Source: Mercurialis annua
Lineage: Eukaryota; Streptophyta; Magnoliopsida; Malpighiales; Euphorbiaceae
Length of the DNA: 64,000 bases
Direction of reading: 5' to 3'
NCBI RefSeq assembly: GCF_937616625.2
Contig: NC_065572.1
Location: 39,707,653 to 39,771,652, forward strand
Each line of letters starts with the position of its first letter. Position 1 is the stretch's first letter. Positions 24,767-35,000 of the stretch are shown here, one piece after another. A program made the position numbers and the translations under genes. The notes under the pieces were generated by a model. That model was not told the origin of the DNA, ran no database searches, and was given only the letters and a program-made list of their open reading frames with translations.

Positions 24767-25892
24767 ATGGCTGAGCAAAGAACTACACAAGCGCGTGTAG
24801 TTGCACAACACGTAAACGAGGCCCGCGAGGAGGCCAGAGGTAATACGGGCGAATATGACCCGGTCCAATCGGCAGGCAGAGGTCGTGGACGAGGCATAGA
24901 CCAAGAGGAAGCTAGAGTAGGCCAAGTCAGGTATGTGCAGGCACCAGGAGTGCCGCAACCACCCAATGTCAATGTTAATCAATTGGCAGCAGAGGTATCT
25001 GATATGCAGAATTGTATGTTAATGACGGGGCAGTTGATACAACGACAGTATTAACGAGAAGAGAGAAACATAGATAGAGATTTTTTGTTGGCTCATACGA
25101 AGTTAAGCCCAAAGAAGTTTGACGGATCAAGTGATGCACTCGATTTCCTAGAAGAAGTTGTGCAGAATGCTCGTAGACTACAAGCAGACGAAAGACAAAC
25201 AGTAATGTTGACTGAGATGTCAATGAAAGGTCCAGCCATGGATTGGTTTCGACAAGTAATCAGACCGATAATGGGTCAAATAACATGGGCAGAGTTTGTG
25301 ATCCGGTTAAAGAATTCTTCCTACCATTTGCCGTGGTTGAAGGTAACAGAGACAAATTAGTATCATTATCTCGAGGTGATGTATCAGTTTACGATTATGT
25401 CTCCGAGTTTAATCGACTCAGCAGATTTTCTCCAGACTTAATGATATATAGGGTCCGAGTTAATACAAGATTCGTGAATGGATTAGGACCTCAATTAATA
25501 GGATTATTGAGTTAGATTGATTAAGAGTTTGTCCAGATTGTGGATAGTGCAAGACAAATGGAACGTGCACTTATCCATTTGAATGAAATTCCTGATCCTT
25601 CACGTCCAAACAAGACAAGAAGCGAATGTTTGAATTACAAACATCGAATGTCTAGACAAGTGAGAAAGGAAACTGAACGGCGACATGGTCGGACCCATAG
25701 GAAGGGCAGGCAAGGAAAAGCAGCCAAAAGGGCTAGAACCATTAGTCTGAAGTCTAAGCAAGGAAGTTCCAGCTTTACAAATCCTATATGTCCACAATAT
25801 AGTAAAAGACACTTAGGTGTCTTCAGGCTGCAAGGGATGTATGCTTTAAGTGTGGACAACAAGGACACTACTAGAGAGAATGCCCACATTTA
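24767..25892 (+). pseudogene. gag: Gag of the gag-only element, broken
   Basis: The ATG at 24767 opens a frame with an Arg/Gly-rich N-terminus, like the other gags here. The Gag core follows (SDALDFLEEV near 25130, MDWFRQV near 25240) and then a basic tail ending in a CCHC knuckle (FKCGQQGHY, 25842-25883). It is interrupted by TAA at 25052-25054, a one-base frameshift near 25305, TAG at 25513 and TAA at 25522. A further frameshift precedes the knuckle, which itself contains a TAG at 25872. Homology to the gags at 1-1401 and 45307 is clear from aligned motifs. The product would bind RNA and form particles; this copy cannot make it. Confidence 0.85.
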
Positions 25893-27629
25893 GTGTAACG
25901 GAACACAAAAAATCATGCAAAATGCCCACAATTTTGTTTCTACGATGACTTCTGGTTAAATACTACAAGATAGACCACATAGTAGTTATGGAAGTCATAA
26001 AATCTGAACACAAGAAGCTCAATAGTGATCGGACCTCTTGAGCTAATCTAGTACAGAGAAGAACGTTTAAGACGTGCGCTTAACATGACGCCTGAAACAG
26101 ACGAATATGGTTACATCTTTTTGCAGGTAAATGATGTATTTAGTGTGTGAACGATAGAGCGTTAATCGCTATAAATAAGAAGTTTGTACAGAGTCATATG
26201 TCAATAAAAACTTACATAAATCCCGTTTTGTAAAAAGAAATGTATTTGATGAAATGAATTTTTTTGAAAAGACATAATTGTGCCCGGACACGAATCATAA
26301 AGGCATCGCATTGGCACGAATAGCGTTGCATGAATACATTTATATTTTGTTCACTATTAGGACATGCATCATATGCATTGTGTATATATGGAATGAAAAA
26401 GAGGAGTGCCATTGCAACTCTTGTGATGAGAGAAGTCATCACACCGGTGCACAATTATGACGTGATTTTAGATATGAAAAGAAATGTGATTTTAAACAAA
26501 TGAGTTTTTAAACGTAAATAGACTCAGACAATAACTATGTACAAAGAGGAATAGAACAAGACTGATCACCTTGTTAGGCCTATATAAGAGCATGCTTGAA
26601 TAGAATGACGAATAGCATAACACGAACCAAAACGTATCGAGATTTGAATTACAAATCTCTAAAGCGGTCTTGTATATTGAATACAAGGACAACGACGCTA
26701 TTTTACAAACATGTAAAGTAATAGCAACCACGTTTGAGCTAAGAGTAAGTTTACCTCTAGTATAAGGAGATAGAACATAGAAGTTAATTACGTCATGGAA
26801 TACAAATTCCGCATATAAACAAGATGTTATCGTAAACGGTCGACGAAGGAAATTGATTCATAATGAATATGAATCAAGTACTAAGGAGATAAGTTATTAG
26901 AATGACTAGTGACATGATGAGAACCATTCTAGGACTAAAATCGAAAAGTCCCTAGAATAGTCTTGTGTCGATTTTGAACACAAGAGGGACGTTGTAGCTT
27001 TACAAATGTTTAAAGCCATAGTGGCAACGTTCATATTAACGAACTCACGCTTTAGAATAAAGTGAGAAAGAGTGCAGAAGTTAGATACAAAACACAATAT
27101 GAACATTGCGTATGTCAAATGATATCAAATAGACATATTAGAAGAAGGAACCAATTCATAAGTACACTGAAGTGAATACTAGAGATATTTATAATTAAAG
27201 ACTATCCACATCAGAGGATGTAAGGTAATTAGAACCGATATATTATGACATAAGAATGATGTCATATAAAAATCGAAACTTAACTATAAAGTCAACAGTT
27301 AGTAAGTGATGAATTAGAGTATCGCAGCAAAAGCGTGATGAAAAATGTCGAAGTGAATGTTTGGATAAAGTGATTTAGAGTGTGGAAAAGTTTGTTACTC
27401 ATAAGTAACAAACAACTGGAAGAAACACATTAATCAACGAAAATACACATCAGGTGCATGAAAGACTATGAATTAGGAAAGTATATACGATAAGGAAAAA
27501 ACGTATAAATACTAAGTTAGTGCTATAAGTAGGCATTATGCGATCAAAGTAGTTGATCTTTATGAGTTAAGAAGTGATTAAAAGTATGTGGCAAAGATTT
27601 TAAATTCGAGGAAAAAATTTTATAAGGGG
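25893..27629 (+). other. Non-coding internal region of the gag-only element
   Basis: No RT, integrase or other coding signal is seen in any frame. Two imperfect direct repeats with an offset of about 293 bp are present: TCTTGTATATTGAATACAAG at 26668 corresponds to TCTTGTGTCGATTTTGAACA at 26961, and similarity extends over about 250 bp. A purine-rich AATTTTATAAGGGG precedes the 3' LTR. Confidence 0.7.
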
Positions 27630-28347
27630 TTTAAGTGAATTAAACATGTTGGATAGCTTTGCTACCAATGACATACGAGTGAGGTTAAATTAAAGTGGTA
27701 ATAAGTAAATAGTTATAGTTTCTGAACTGTTATGATTATATTGACTTTCCAAATATTTTGTATAAATATTTTCATGTTATTAAAAGGAAGTTTTATGTAG
27801 TGAGTTTAAATAAAAAGAGCTTTGTAAATGTTTTTAAAAGGACTTTATTTTACATAAAGGAACTTTAAAGTGTCTCATCCTTTAGGTAATATTTATTAGT
27901 AATATTGTGAACTCACTCAAAAATATTTATATTTCTGACCCCGTTGTCCATCCAATTTTTACAGGAAAATTCAGAAAGATTCAATGAAGGCTTCCAAAGT
28001 TTTATTTCCAAGGGAAGTCATTTCGTACAAGACATGGAAAGAAGATTTTACATTTTAGAAGTCCGCAGTAGTCTAGTATTCTATACTTAATACATAGATA
28101 AGTAGTTAAAGCGTTTTAACTGTGATGTTTAAAAATGAGGTCATATACTTTATGAAAACATTTTATACGTTATGATTATATTTCAAATAAGTTATATTGA
28201 AAGTGTTTGCAAATGTTATTGTAAATTGTTAGTCAAAACATTTTTAAAAGAGAAAAAATTACAAAGGTTTTAGGCTTGCTACGGGTTTCGGAGCTACCAC
28301 TCCAATTCCATAGCGCCGGTCTCGGCCCATGAGATTGGATCGTGACA
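27630..28347 (+). repeat. 3' LTR of the gag-only element, first bases altered
   Basis: It is nearly identical to the 5' LTR from AAGTGAATTAA onward, but the opening TGTAATACCCC is replaced by GGGGTTT directly after the purine tract. It ends TCGTGACA, then CCTGG. Confidence 0.85.
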
Positions 28348-29407
28348 CCTGGCAAGCAATCTAATATGGTTCGTCTCTGAAGCACGAACGGTTGATGAGT
28401 GTATACAAGGCAAAAATTATAATTAAAAACATACGCTAACTCTAGGGAGTACTAGACACCATGTAGGACTAGCACACACAATAACAAGCCAACGTATAAC
28501 CGAACACATTAGGTTCATACGCATGCAAACCATAACACAAGTTATAGAATACAAACCATATAAGTTTCCATTTCAAAACATAATTTGAATAATTCAGAAA
28601 ATAGTTTTAAATAACCAGAGTTTAAATCCATATCAGTGAGTCAGCCGAGTTATCAAAACTACCAAACTTCTTCCCACTTGTTAGGCGACCAGAGTCTAAC
28701 CCAGCCCAAAGTTAAACCAAAATAAAACCCAAGTTTAGATTTTGAATAACTTGAATGAAAAGTATAGTCTATTAAAAACAAGAACACAATCCATCGTTTA
28801 GCCAACAATTGGCAAATCACACCATACTAACACATGTATGTTAAACTTCTTTTAAATGAACCAAAATGGAATAAATCATCCATTTAAACGTTAAACTCAT
28901 ATTTGAAATAATAATCAAATAATGGCATAAACTTGTCTACTAACATGAATGAGTCTAACGCAAGTAAAGCAATGTCAACATGTCAAGAACGATACAAAAC
29001 AGCCCCAACACAATAATGAACATCAACTAGATCATTGAAAAGTAATCAACACAACAACAAGGTGAAATCATGCATTATAAGACATATAATCAATCTATGA
29101 TTTACCAAGCATGTCAAATATGTACCATTGATTCAAACACATAAGATCAGCCCCAAAACATGAATTTCCAGCCCTCTACAACAATACTAAACAGCAATTT
29201 AACGAGCCATGAACATATGAAATCAACTAGCACTTAAACCCAACAATTGATATGAGTTCTAATAATTAAATCAAGTCAATCTAATGTTAAACACCCTATT
29301 ACAGAATTGACATGAAGATCGAGAGATCGAGTCAGCCATAACATGGGTAAATCACATTAGAACACAATCTAGAAACCTAACACATAAATCCCTACTCATT
29401 AATCAAG

Positions 29408-29913
29408 GGGTTAAATGCAAATTCATACACCAACTTTGACCTAATTTGCAATTACAACATAAACTTTTAAACTTGGCAATGTCAATAATGAACTTTGCAC
29501 TTTTAGCAAATCAATAGACCAATATTTTTCCGAGACATTTTTGCTGAGTTGGAAGTCAGGATTGTCACATAGGCTGACAAGTTGGAAAATAAACGGTGTT
29601 TCAATTTGCCAAAAAATAAAGGTTGATGCTTGTTTTTGCCAAAATTTTAAAATTAATGTTGTAATTGCAAATTACGCTAAAGTTTGTGATTTCATTTGCA
29701 AACGTGCCAAATTACGTGGCAAATACGAAAATCCGTTGTGTCAGTATACGTATTCTTTCCGACTTCCAACTCAGCAAAATTTCTCCAAAAAATAATCGGT
29801 ATATCGATTTTCCAAATGTGCAAAGATCATTACCGACATTGCCAAGTTTAAAAGTTTATGTTGTATTTGCAAATTAGGTCAAAAAAGTTGGTGTATGAAT
29901 TTGCATTTAACCC
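29408..29913. mobile_element. Mutator-like MITE (506 bp, 9-bp target duplication)
   Basis: The ends are long terminal inverted repeats of about 165-170 bp, starting GGGTTAAATGCAAATTCATA and ending with its reverse complement. The direct repeat TTAATCAAG flanks it at 29399-29407 and 29914-29922. Long inverted repeats plus a 9-bp duplication are typical of Mutator-like elements. No transposase is encoded; the short open frames inside it follow from the repeat sequence. It sits inside LTR Y, within the candidate intron. Confidence 0.93.
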
Positions 29914-30196
29914 TTAATCAAGGGATAGCAACACATACCGTTATGAAGCAAGATCATCGAAAGAACCGAATGAAAACAATGATGGAACACCCACAACACG
30001 CTGGAAAAAGGGTTCGAATAAGTTAACAATCGATATACGCGATAAGGAATTGATTTAATGAAGAACAGAGTGTTAAAATCGCTTACCGAATCAAAAAATG
30101 TGAGAGATAGCAAGGGATATCGTATTTCAGCGAGTCTTTTAAGTGCCTAGGGTTTATAAAATAAGTGGGGGGCTAATATGGGTCGAATAAGAGGTC

Positions 30197-30204
30197 TATT
30201 TATA
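30197..30204 (-). promoter_or_regulatory. TATA box of LTR Y
   Basis: The minus strand reads GGCCTATAAATAGACC, the same as the TATA neighbourhood of the LTR at 59611. The palindromic cluster is immediately upstream. Confidence 0.7.
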
Positions 30205-30646
30205 GGCCCCGACACAAAATTACAGGTGAGGTGCAATGGGAGGTGCGTTTGTCCCATCGCGCCTTCACCAGGCGCAGAAAATGTATGGGGCGCGTTGCGA
30301 GGCACGATGGCCCATTGTGCTCTCCAACGCGCCTCAATTTTTGATCTGCTGATCAACTCTTTCTTGGGCACGACATATCCAAAAATGAGCCTGATCCGAC
30401 GGTGCAATTGGGAGATATGAATGTTTTATCAAAACATGTCAGATTTAGAAGGCACATGAACACATCATCGAGTATAATCCGGATACAAATCAAAACACCA
30501 TCGAAAACTCACACGACTCATAAGACACATACAAGATACAACTCAAAACGCAATCAAAGTGCCAGACTTGCTAATTCCACGATTAACAATCCGAAACTAA
30601 GTCAGAAACACAACGAAACCATGACCAAAAAACACGGGATATTATA

Positions 30647-31186
30647 ATCTCCCAACTTATATAAAATTAGTCCTCGAATTTAACATAACACAACCCACGT
30701 ACAACATATCATAAAACTATATGTTGTCCGAACAAAAACACACGTAACAAACGTTAAAACACATAAATATGACACCCAAAGTAATCAAGGAAAGCATTTA
30801 TAACAATTCTGCATAATAAACTTTGTCTCCCAAGTAACCAACCCAAACTGTAACCATAAGAATTCCATGCTTAACGACCTAAGCACTTGCGTAAGCAAAA
30901 TCCAGTAGGTTATTCCTCGAACAACTAAAAACCACCACTTTCATAAACCGAACAATCTTAAAAGATCACAAAAGCCTTAATACTAACTTCCACTTAACGT
31001 AAAACGATAACGCCCTTTCTAGGTGTAATCAAACGAAGGAATACAAATTCTCCCACATAAAGCTCAACTGAAATACTTAATCAAGAACGAAACCTCAAAT
31101 CTCTTTCAATGATAATTATATACAAAATTTCCACCCAGAGAAGGTCAACACAAGACGAACACGCCAAAAATATATGGGGTATTACA
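30647..31186 (-). mobile_element. Segment W: second LTR-like start upstream of LTR Y
   Basis: On the minus strand this 540-bp piece begins exactly with TGTAATACCCCATAT at 31186. It ends with AATTCGAGGACTAATTTTA and TTGGGAGA, the usual gypsy 3' untranslated region and purine tract, directly before LTR Y. The same segment, again after a purine tract, starts at 63622 in the other member of this family. It is either a conserved 3' untranslated segment with a fossil LTR start, or the front of a longer LTR. No coding signal is present. Confidence 0.7.
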
Positions 31187-32401
31187 AAACACGTATTTCA
31201 TTTAAACATGTAACAGACATATCGGCAAGCTACGAGGTCGACGGGCTTGGGTTAGCAGGGTTTGATCATCATATCGATAGTGTATGAGATTGGATAGCGG
31301 TCCATGTGAGTTACATTTTACTTTCGTGTATTATTCGTAAAAGCTATTTGATATATTATAGTAATATTATCGCTTGCATCGCATATTATATGACTTGATC
31401 GTATAATATATCTTTTGATTGATTGTTTTTAAGTATAAGAATCTGGTGTGCGATCGAACAGGCTACCTATTGGGTGTCAATAGGTTGTGTGATCACCAGT
31501 GTCGGGTAAGTCTTAGCAAATAGAATTAGACTGATTTCTTTGTGTTAGACACAAGGTTAAACTCGGTCAAACTATCCCGAAACCTGTGTCTAGTGGGTTG
31601 AATCCGGTCGAACTATCCCAGAACTCGCATATCGATTGATCGTTTATAAGTACTGGTATAGGTTAAACTCGGTTGAACTATCCCGGAACCTTACCAACAG
31701 GATTTGAGAAATTGTTATCGCTCGTTTATACTAGGAAATACCTAGTTTAGAATCGTTTATAAGATTAGGGTTTCGATCGGATCAAATACTTGACTTATAT
31801 TACATGTTTGTACAAATGATTGTTTATATGCGATGTTATATTTATAATACCGTTAGTAATATGTAATCTCACTTAGCATAGTCTGACCCGTTGTTGTTTA
31901 ACATTTTCAGGTGCTTAGAGTTTGGACTTGGCTAGAGTCCACCTTTTGGAATCCGGAAGTCTTCATGTCCATGTATAGTTCCTGAATTCCGTAGAACTGC
32001 AGTAGTAGTCACTAGTCGACAGAGTCGTGGCATGTTATAGCATTGTATTATGACTGTAGTTTATACTTGCTGTTGTTTGTGTATATTTTTTTGTAGGCTA
32101 CGTCAGTTGTATTTTGTTTCACGGTTATAGTTGCTCATGATATGACCTAGATACACTAGTATGTATACAGTATCGTTGGGCTAGTACGTACGTGGTACGG
32201 AAGTTATATGCCCCTATGTTTTAGATCGACCAACTAGTGTATATATGTATATATGTTTGTATATTTGCTTCCGTTTTCATGGTCCTTATATGATTGTTTG
32301 TTCGCAAAAAAGTTTTAATTATTTTAGGCTTGCTACAGGTTTTGGAGCTACCACTCCCATTCCCTAGCGTCGGTCTCGGCTCAATAACTTGGGTCGTGAC
32401 A
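31187..32401 (+). mobile_element. Right part of split gypsy LTR V
   Basis: This part includes short repeats of the AAACTCGGTCAAACTATCCC type (31560-31690), the acceptor-like block CTGACCCG..ACATTTTCAG|G (31883-31910), and the family LTR end ATTCCCTAGCGTCGGTCTCG followed by GGGTCGTGACA at 32401. It is not followed by a primer site or satellite, so either the right junction is a rearrangement or V was a solo LTR in other sequence. Confidence 0.75.
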
Positions 32402-32977
32402 TACATCAAGGGTTAAAATTGCTAACAAGTGAATTCACCGTAATCTTATCGAATCATGTCATACAATTGGCATTTCCTTAGGCAAGCATCACCCAAAATT
32501 GTTAACTTGAAAAGCATAATTCTAAGCATTCATTAATCGGAAAATCGACCATTGATACAGTTCAAGCATTTCATTCAACTTAGATAACATGTTTATAAAA
32601 TTAAACAAATGGCTTCATGCACTAAAGGTACCAAAATCACAACCTAAAACAACAAAAACATCCAAAAACATTAAACAAACACATAAACATGAAAAATAAT
32701 CCTGAGACAACAAAAGAAACGAGATTCAGTTTTTCAACCCTCCTCACACTATTTCTAAGCAATGCCCTCAATGCTAAGAAATAAAACATATATGAAAATT
32801 TAATCGAGTTGGGGTTAGAGAATCAAATCTTGTTCAATCAAACGCAAAATAATATAAATGAAACAGTAAAAATAAATAACAAAAAAGAAATGACAAGGAA
32901 AGAAATCAAACCTCTCAGGATTGCCTCTCGAGTGTGCTTAAGTTAGAGTCCAAAGCTAGACTCTTCGCGTAAGGTTG
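32402..32977 (-). other. 3' region and LTR remnant of an Athila/Tat-like relic
   Basis: On the minus strand, ATTGAGGGCATTGCTTAG and a GTGTGAGGAGGG tract at about 32735-32790 resemble the post-pol TTGAGGACAATG...AAGTGTGGGG block at 38360 and 36860. The bases to their left are probably a truncated 3' LTR. No coding signal is seen. Confidence 0.45.
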
Positions 32978-33259
32978 TTACAAATACATCCTAACATGAG
33001 GAAGCCATCTTGGTAGCATCTTCTCCCTCTTCTCCATTGTTGGCTCCTTCAAATAAGGCTCATATGATATGGAGTATGCTTGTACTTTGAAATAATGAAT
33101 ATGAGGAGTATGAAGCATCTTCATATACTTGATAATATTTCCGTCATACTCGGAATCAAACCCCTCTAAAAATGGATCTTTATAATCAAAGGATTTGTAG
33201 ATTTCCTCGTAGAGTACCGTAATACTAAATTCCGCTCCTCTTTTGACATTTAAGCTCAT
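32978..33259 (-). CDS. Conserved ORF downstream of an Athila-like gag, function unknown
   Basis: A 93-residue open frame ends EPTMEKREKMLPRWLPHVRM plus two residues. A second copy of its C-terminus (EKREKMLPRILPYVRM followed by a stop) lies at 38701-38800 in a separate relic, with similar residues upstream (Q-aromatic-Y spacing). It sits just after the gag remnant, where protease and RT would be expected. I do not recognise the protein. It has no signal peptide, membrane segment or known motif that I can see. It could be the C-terminus of a gag-derived polyprotein in a non-autonomous lineage. Conservation in two copies supports past coding. Confidence 0.45.
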   Translation of the reverse strand: MSLNVKRGAEFSITVLYEEIYKSFDYKDPFLEGFDSEYDGNIIKYMKMLHTPHIHYFKVQAYSISYEPYLKEPTMEKREKMLPRWLPHVRMYL

Positions 33260-33313
33260 GGATGTTGTAGGTGGGCGGGAAATCGGAGCTTCAAGTTCAC
33301 CATCCTCATACTT

Positions 33314-34120
33314 TTATCTTTCGATCTCTATGTGAACCTCTGTGGGAGGACCTTTTACTAAAGCACCATTATCTTTTAAATCTATGGCCATAGCATGTTG
33401 TATTGGATTAGCTTCAATTTCGGCTAGTAATCCCCTTTGGTTGTCCGGTGCCTTTTTGAGTCGACTTAGAAAAGGAACTTTTGGTACATAAGGAGGGGGA
33501 GGTGGTGGTATAACATTAGGAGCTTCAATCTCAATTACCACTTCCTCACTAGCACTTAGCTCACTATAACTTGGCTCATCCTCAACCACCATAAGTCTCT
33601 TGCCGTGAGGGTCATCAAGAGCTTTTCCGTTTCTAAGCTCAATTTCCTCGAGTTGCTCTCTCGGATTAGACTCGGTTGTAGATGATACGCTACCTTGTGT
33701 TCCACCTTGCATAAAAAGCGTCATTCGAGCAATTTGAGTCTCAAGACGGTGATTAGTAGTGGCACTATCCTCATGCATTTGATCGAGTTTCGCCAAGATC
33801 TTTTCAAGCATGCTATCCTCATAAGAAATTTCAAAATTGTTGTGGTTCATTGCCAAAATTGGACTTGAAGACTTATTGGTTTTGATGTGGGTGATAACCT
33901 AAGTTAAAATTCAAATTTTCATTAAAGTTCTTCCAATTGTTGTCCCAACCATAGTTCGGAGGGTTTTTCCACCCCGGAACGTACATGTTGGAACAAAGGT
34001 CACTAGCTTTCCATTGATCACCCACATAGTTAACATGGTCATTCTAATTTGAATATAGTGTAGGACACTCGGCTATGATAAGACTAAAATCTCCACAAAT
34101 TTCACAATTTGGATCTCATG
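33314..34120 (-). pseudogene. gag: Athila/Tat-like gag remnant (C-terminal half)
   Basis: At 34120-33860 the minus strand reads CEICGDFSLIIAEC, then MYVPGWKNPPNYGWDN. This matches the knuckle and PGWRNHPNFSW-type region of Athila Gag, but the knuckle His is missing. A 180-residue open frame (33856-33314) follows, with NHRLETQIARM, IELRNGKAL and PPPPPYVPKVPF motifs, as in the Gag tail ahead of protease in this clade. Stops interrupt the segment at about 34050 and 33880. The N-terminal half is absent: only about 200 bp separate the knuckle from the primer site. The clade assignment comes from remembered family motifs. Confidence 0.75.
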
Positions 34121-34321
34121 CCATTACTCAACGCGGATGGATTCACCATAAAAATGAAATTTGAAGATAAACCAATAAGTACACAATTTTCCTGCACAAC
34201 CAAAGACAAAAACACCAAGCTTAAACCACGAAAACAAAATATAAAAGTAATTAAAAAAAATAGAAATTAAGCTAACTCGACCGAGTTTCAAAATACTTTC
34301 AATCAATAAAATACAATCTCA

Positions 34322-34339
34322 TCCCTGGCAACGGCGCCA
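34322..34339 (-). promoter_or_regulatory. Primer-binding site matching tRNA-Asp
   Basis: The minus strand reads TGGCGCCGTTGCCAGGGA, the complement of a plant tRNA-Asp 3' end with one apparent mismatch. tRNA-Asp priming is characteristic of Athila/Tat elements and sets the orientation: LTR to the right, gag to the left. Confidence 0.85.
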
Positions 34340-34344
34340 AAAAC

Positions 34345-35000
34345 TTGTTGGTCATTTACCGCAAGTGACGGTATTGCAACTTGTAATATCCGTAAGTACG
34401 GAGTCGAACCCACAAGGATGAGAGATTTTACGAGAATGAAAACTGATTTTGAATTTCAATTCGTTTAGAAATTAAGCATTTTATTTCAATTAACAACTAC
34501 GAAACACAACTTACACAAGTAACAATTTAATTATAAAAGAACGATTAACAAACTCAACAACTAATTACTTAACAGATTAAAAACAATAATAAAGAGGCGC
34601 CTAGGAGTTGCTAATCATGCCAAGCGAATCCTAGGTAATTTGGGTCGGAAAATGGTATTGGTTCGGGTCAAGCTATCCAAAGGTATCAATTCCGCTCTCT
34701 CGAGTCTAAAATTGAAAAAAACGCTTGGTTAACACACCGAGATCTAAATCGCTCTCACGTAGTTAGATATCGATAATACAAACAAAACAAGATTAATTCG
34801 CAAGTTTAACAACCACTTAATTCCTAAACCGCCCTCGCGTGATTAGGTCCTAAGTTTGTGATTAAATAGGTCCGTCTAATTAATTTACCCTCGCCTAATC
34901 AATTAGACTATAAACATTGATTAATATATCAAGTTAATCTAAGAATTAAGCCCCAAATATCACAACAAACCCTAACCCAAAACCTAACCTAGTACAAAAT
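34345..35000 (-). mobile_element. 5' LTR fragment of the Athila-like relic (LTR A)
   Basis: It lies directly beside the primer site. It aligns with 38852-39490 over most of its length, sharing AATCATGCCAA, ATTGGTTCGGGTCAAGC and CCGCTCTCTCGAG. It contains the U5 block GTCGAACCCACAAGGATG. It is interrupted at about 35000 by another LTR. Confidence 0.7.

Larger units (their letters stand above)
23183..28347 (+). mobile_element. Gag-only gypsy-type element (TR-GAG-like), 5,165 bp
   Basis: Two LTRs of about 720 bp (23183-23903 and about 27630-28347) enclose 3.7 kb that encodes a broken Gag and nothing resembling protease, RT, RNase H or integrase. The element is flanked by CCTGG at 23178-23182 and 28348-28352 and lies inside LTR Y. 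Its size and content match non-autonomous LTR elements that keep only gag. It would have depended on pol supplied by another element. Confidence 0.92.
28353..30646 (-). mobile_element. 5' part of minus-strand LTR Y
   Basis: On the minus strand the LTR begins TATAATATCCCGTG at 30646, preceded by a TTGGGAGA purine tract. A palindrome cluster rich in GCGCC lies at about 30225-30345, a TATA box at 30197-30204 and a donor GTAAGC at 30086. It carries a MITE at 29408-29913. It aligns with the LTR at 59611 over its first 250 bp and around the TATA box, so both belong to one family. Confidence 0.85.

Noticed and set aside
30147..30420. Overlapping frames on both strands, GC-rich
   Set aside because: They read the GCGCC palindrome cluster of LTR Y; a similar pair at 59837-60094 reads the corresponding cluster of LTR Z.
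34420..34450. tRNA gene suggested by GGGTTCGAC
   Set aside because: No cloverleaf or A-box arm could be found around it; it recurs at fixed distance from LTR ends.
34965..34995. Interstitial telomere repeats (CCCTAA words)
   Set aside because: Only two or three imperfect words are present, also found in LTR C at the homologous position, so they belong to the LTR.
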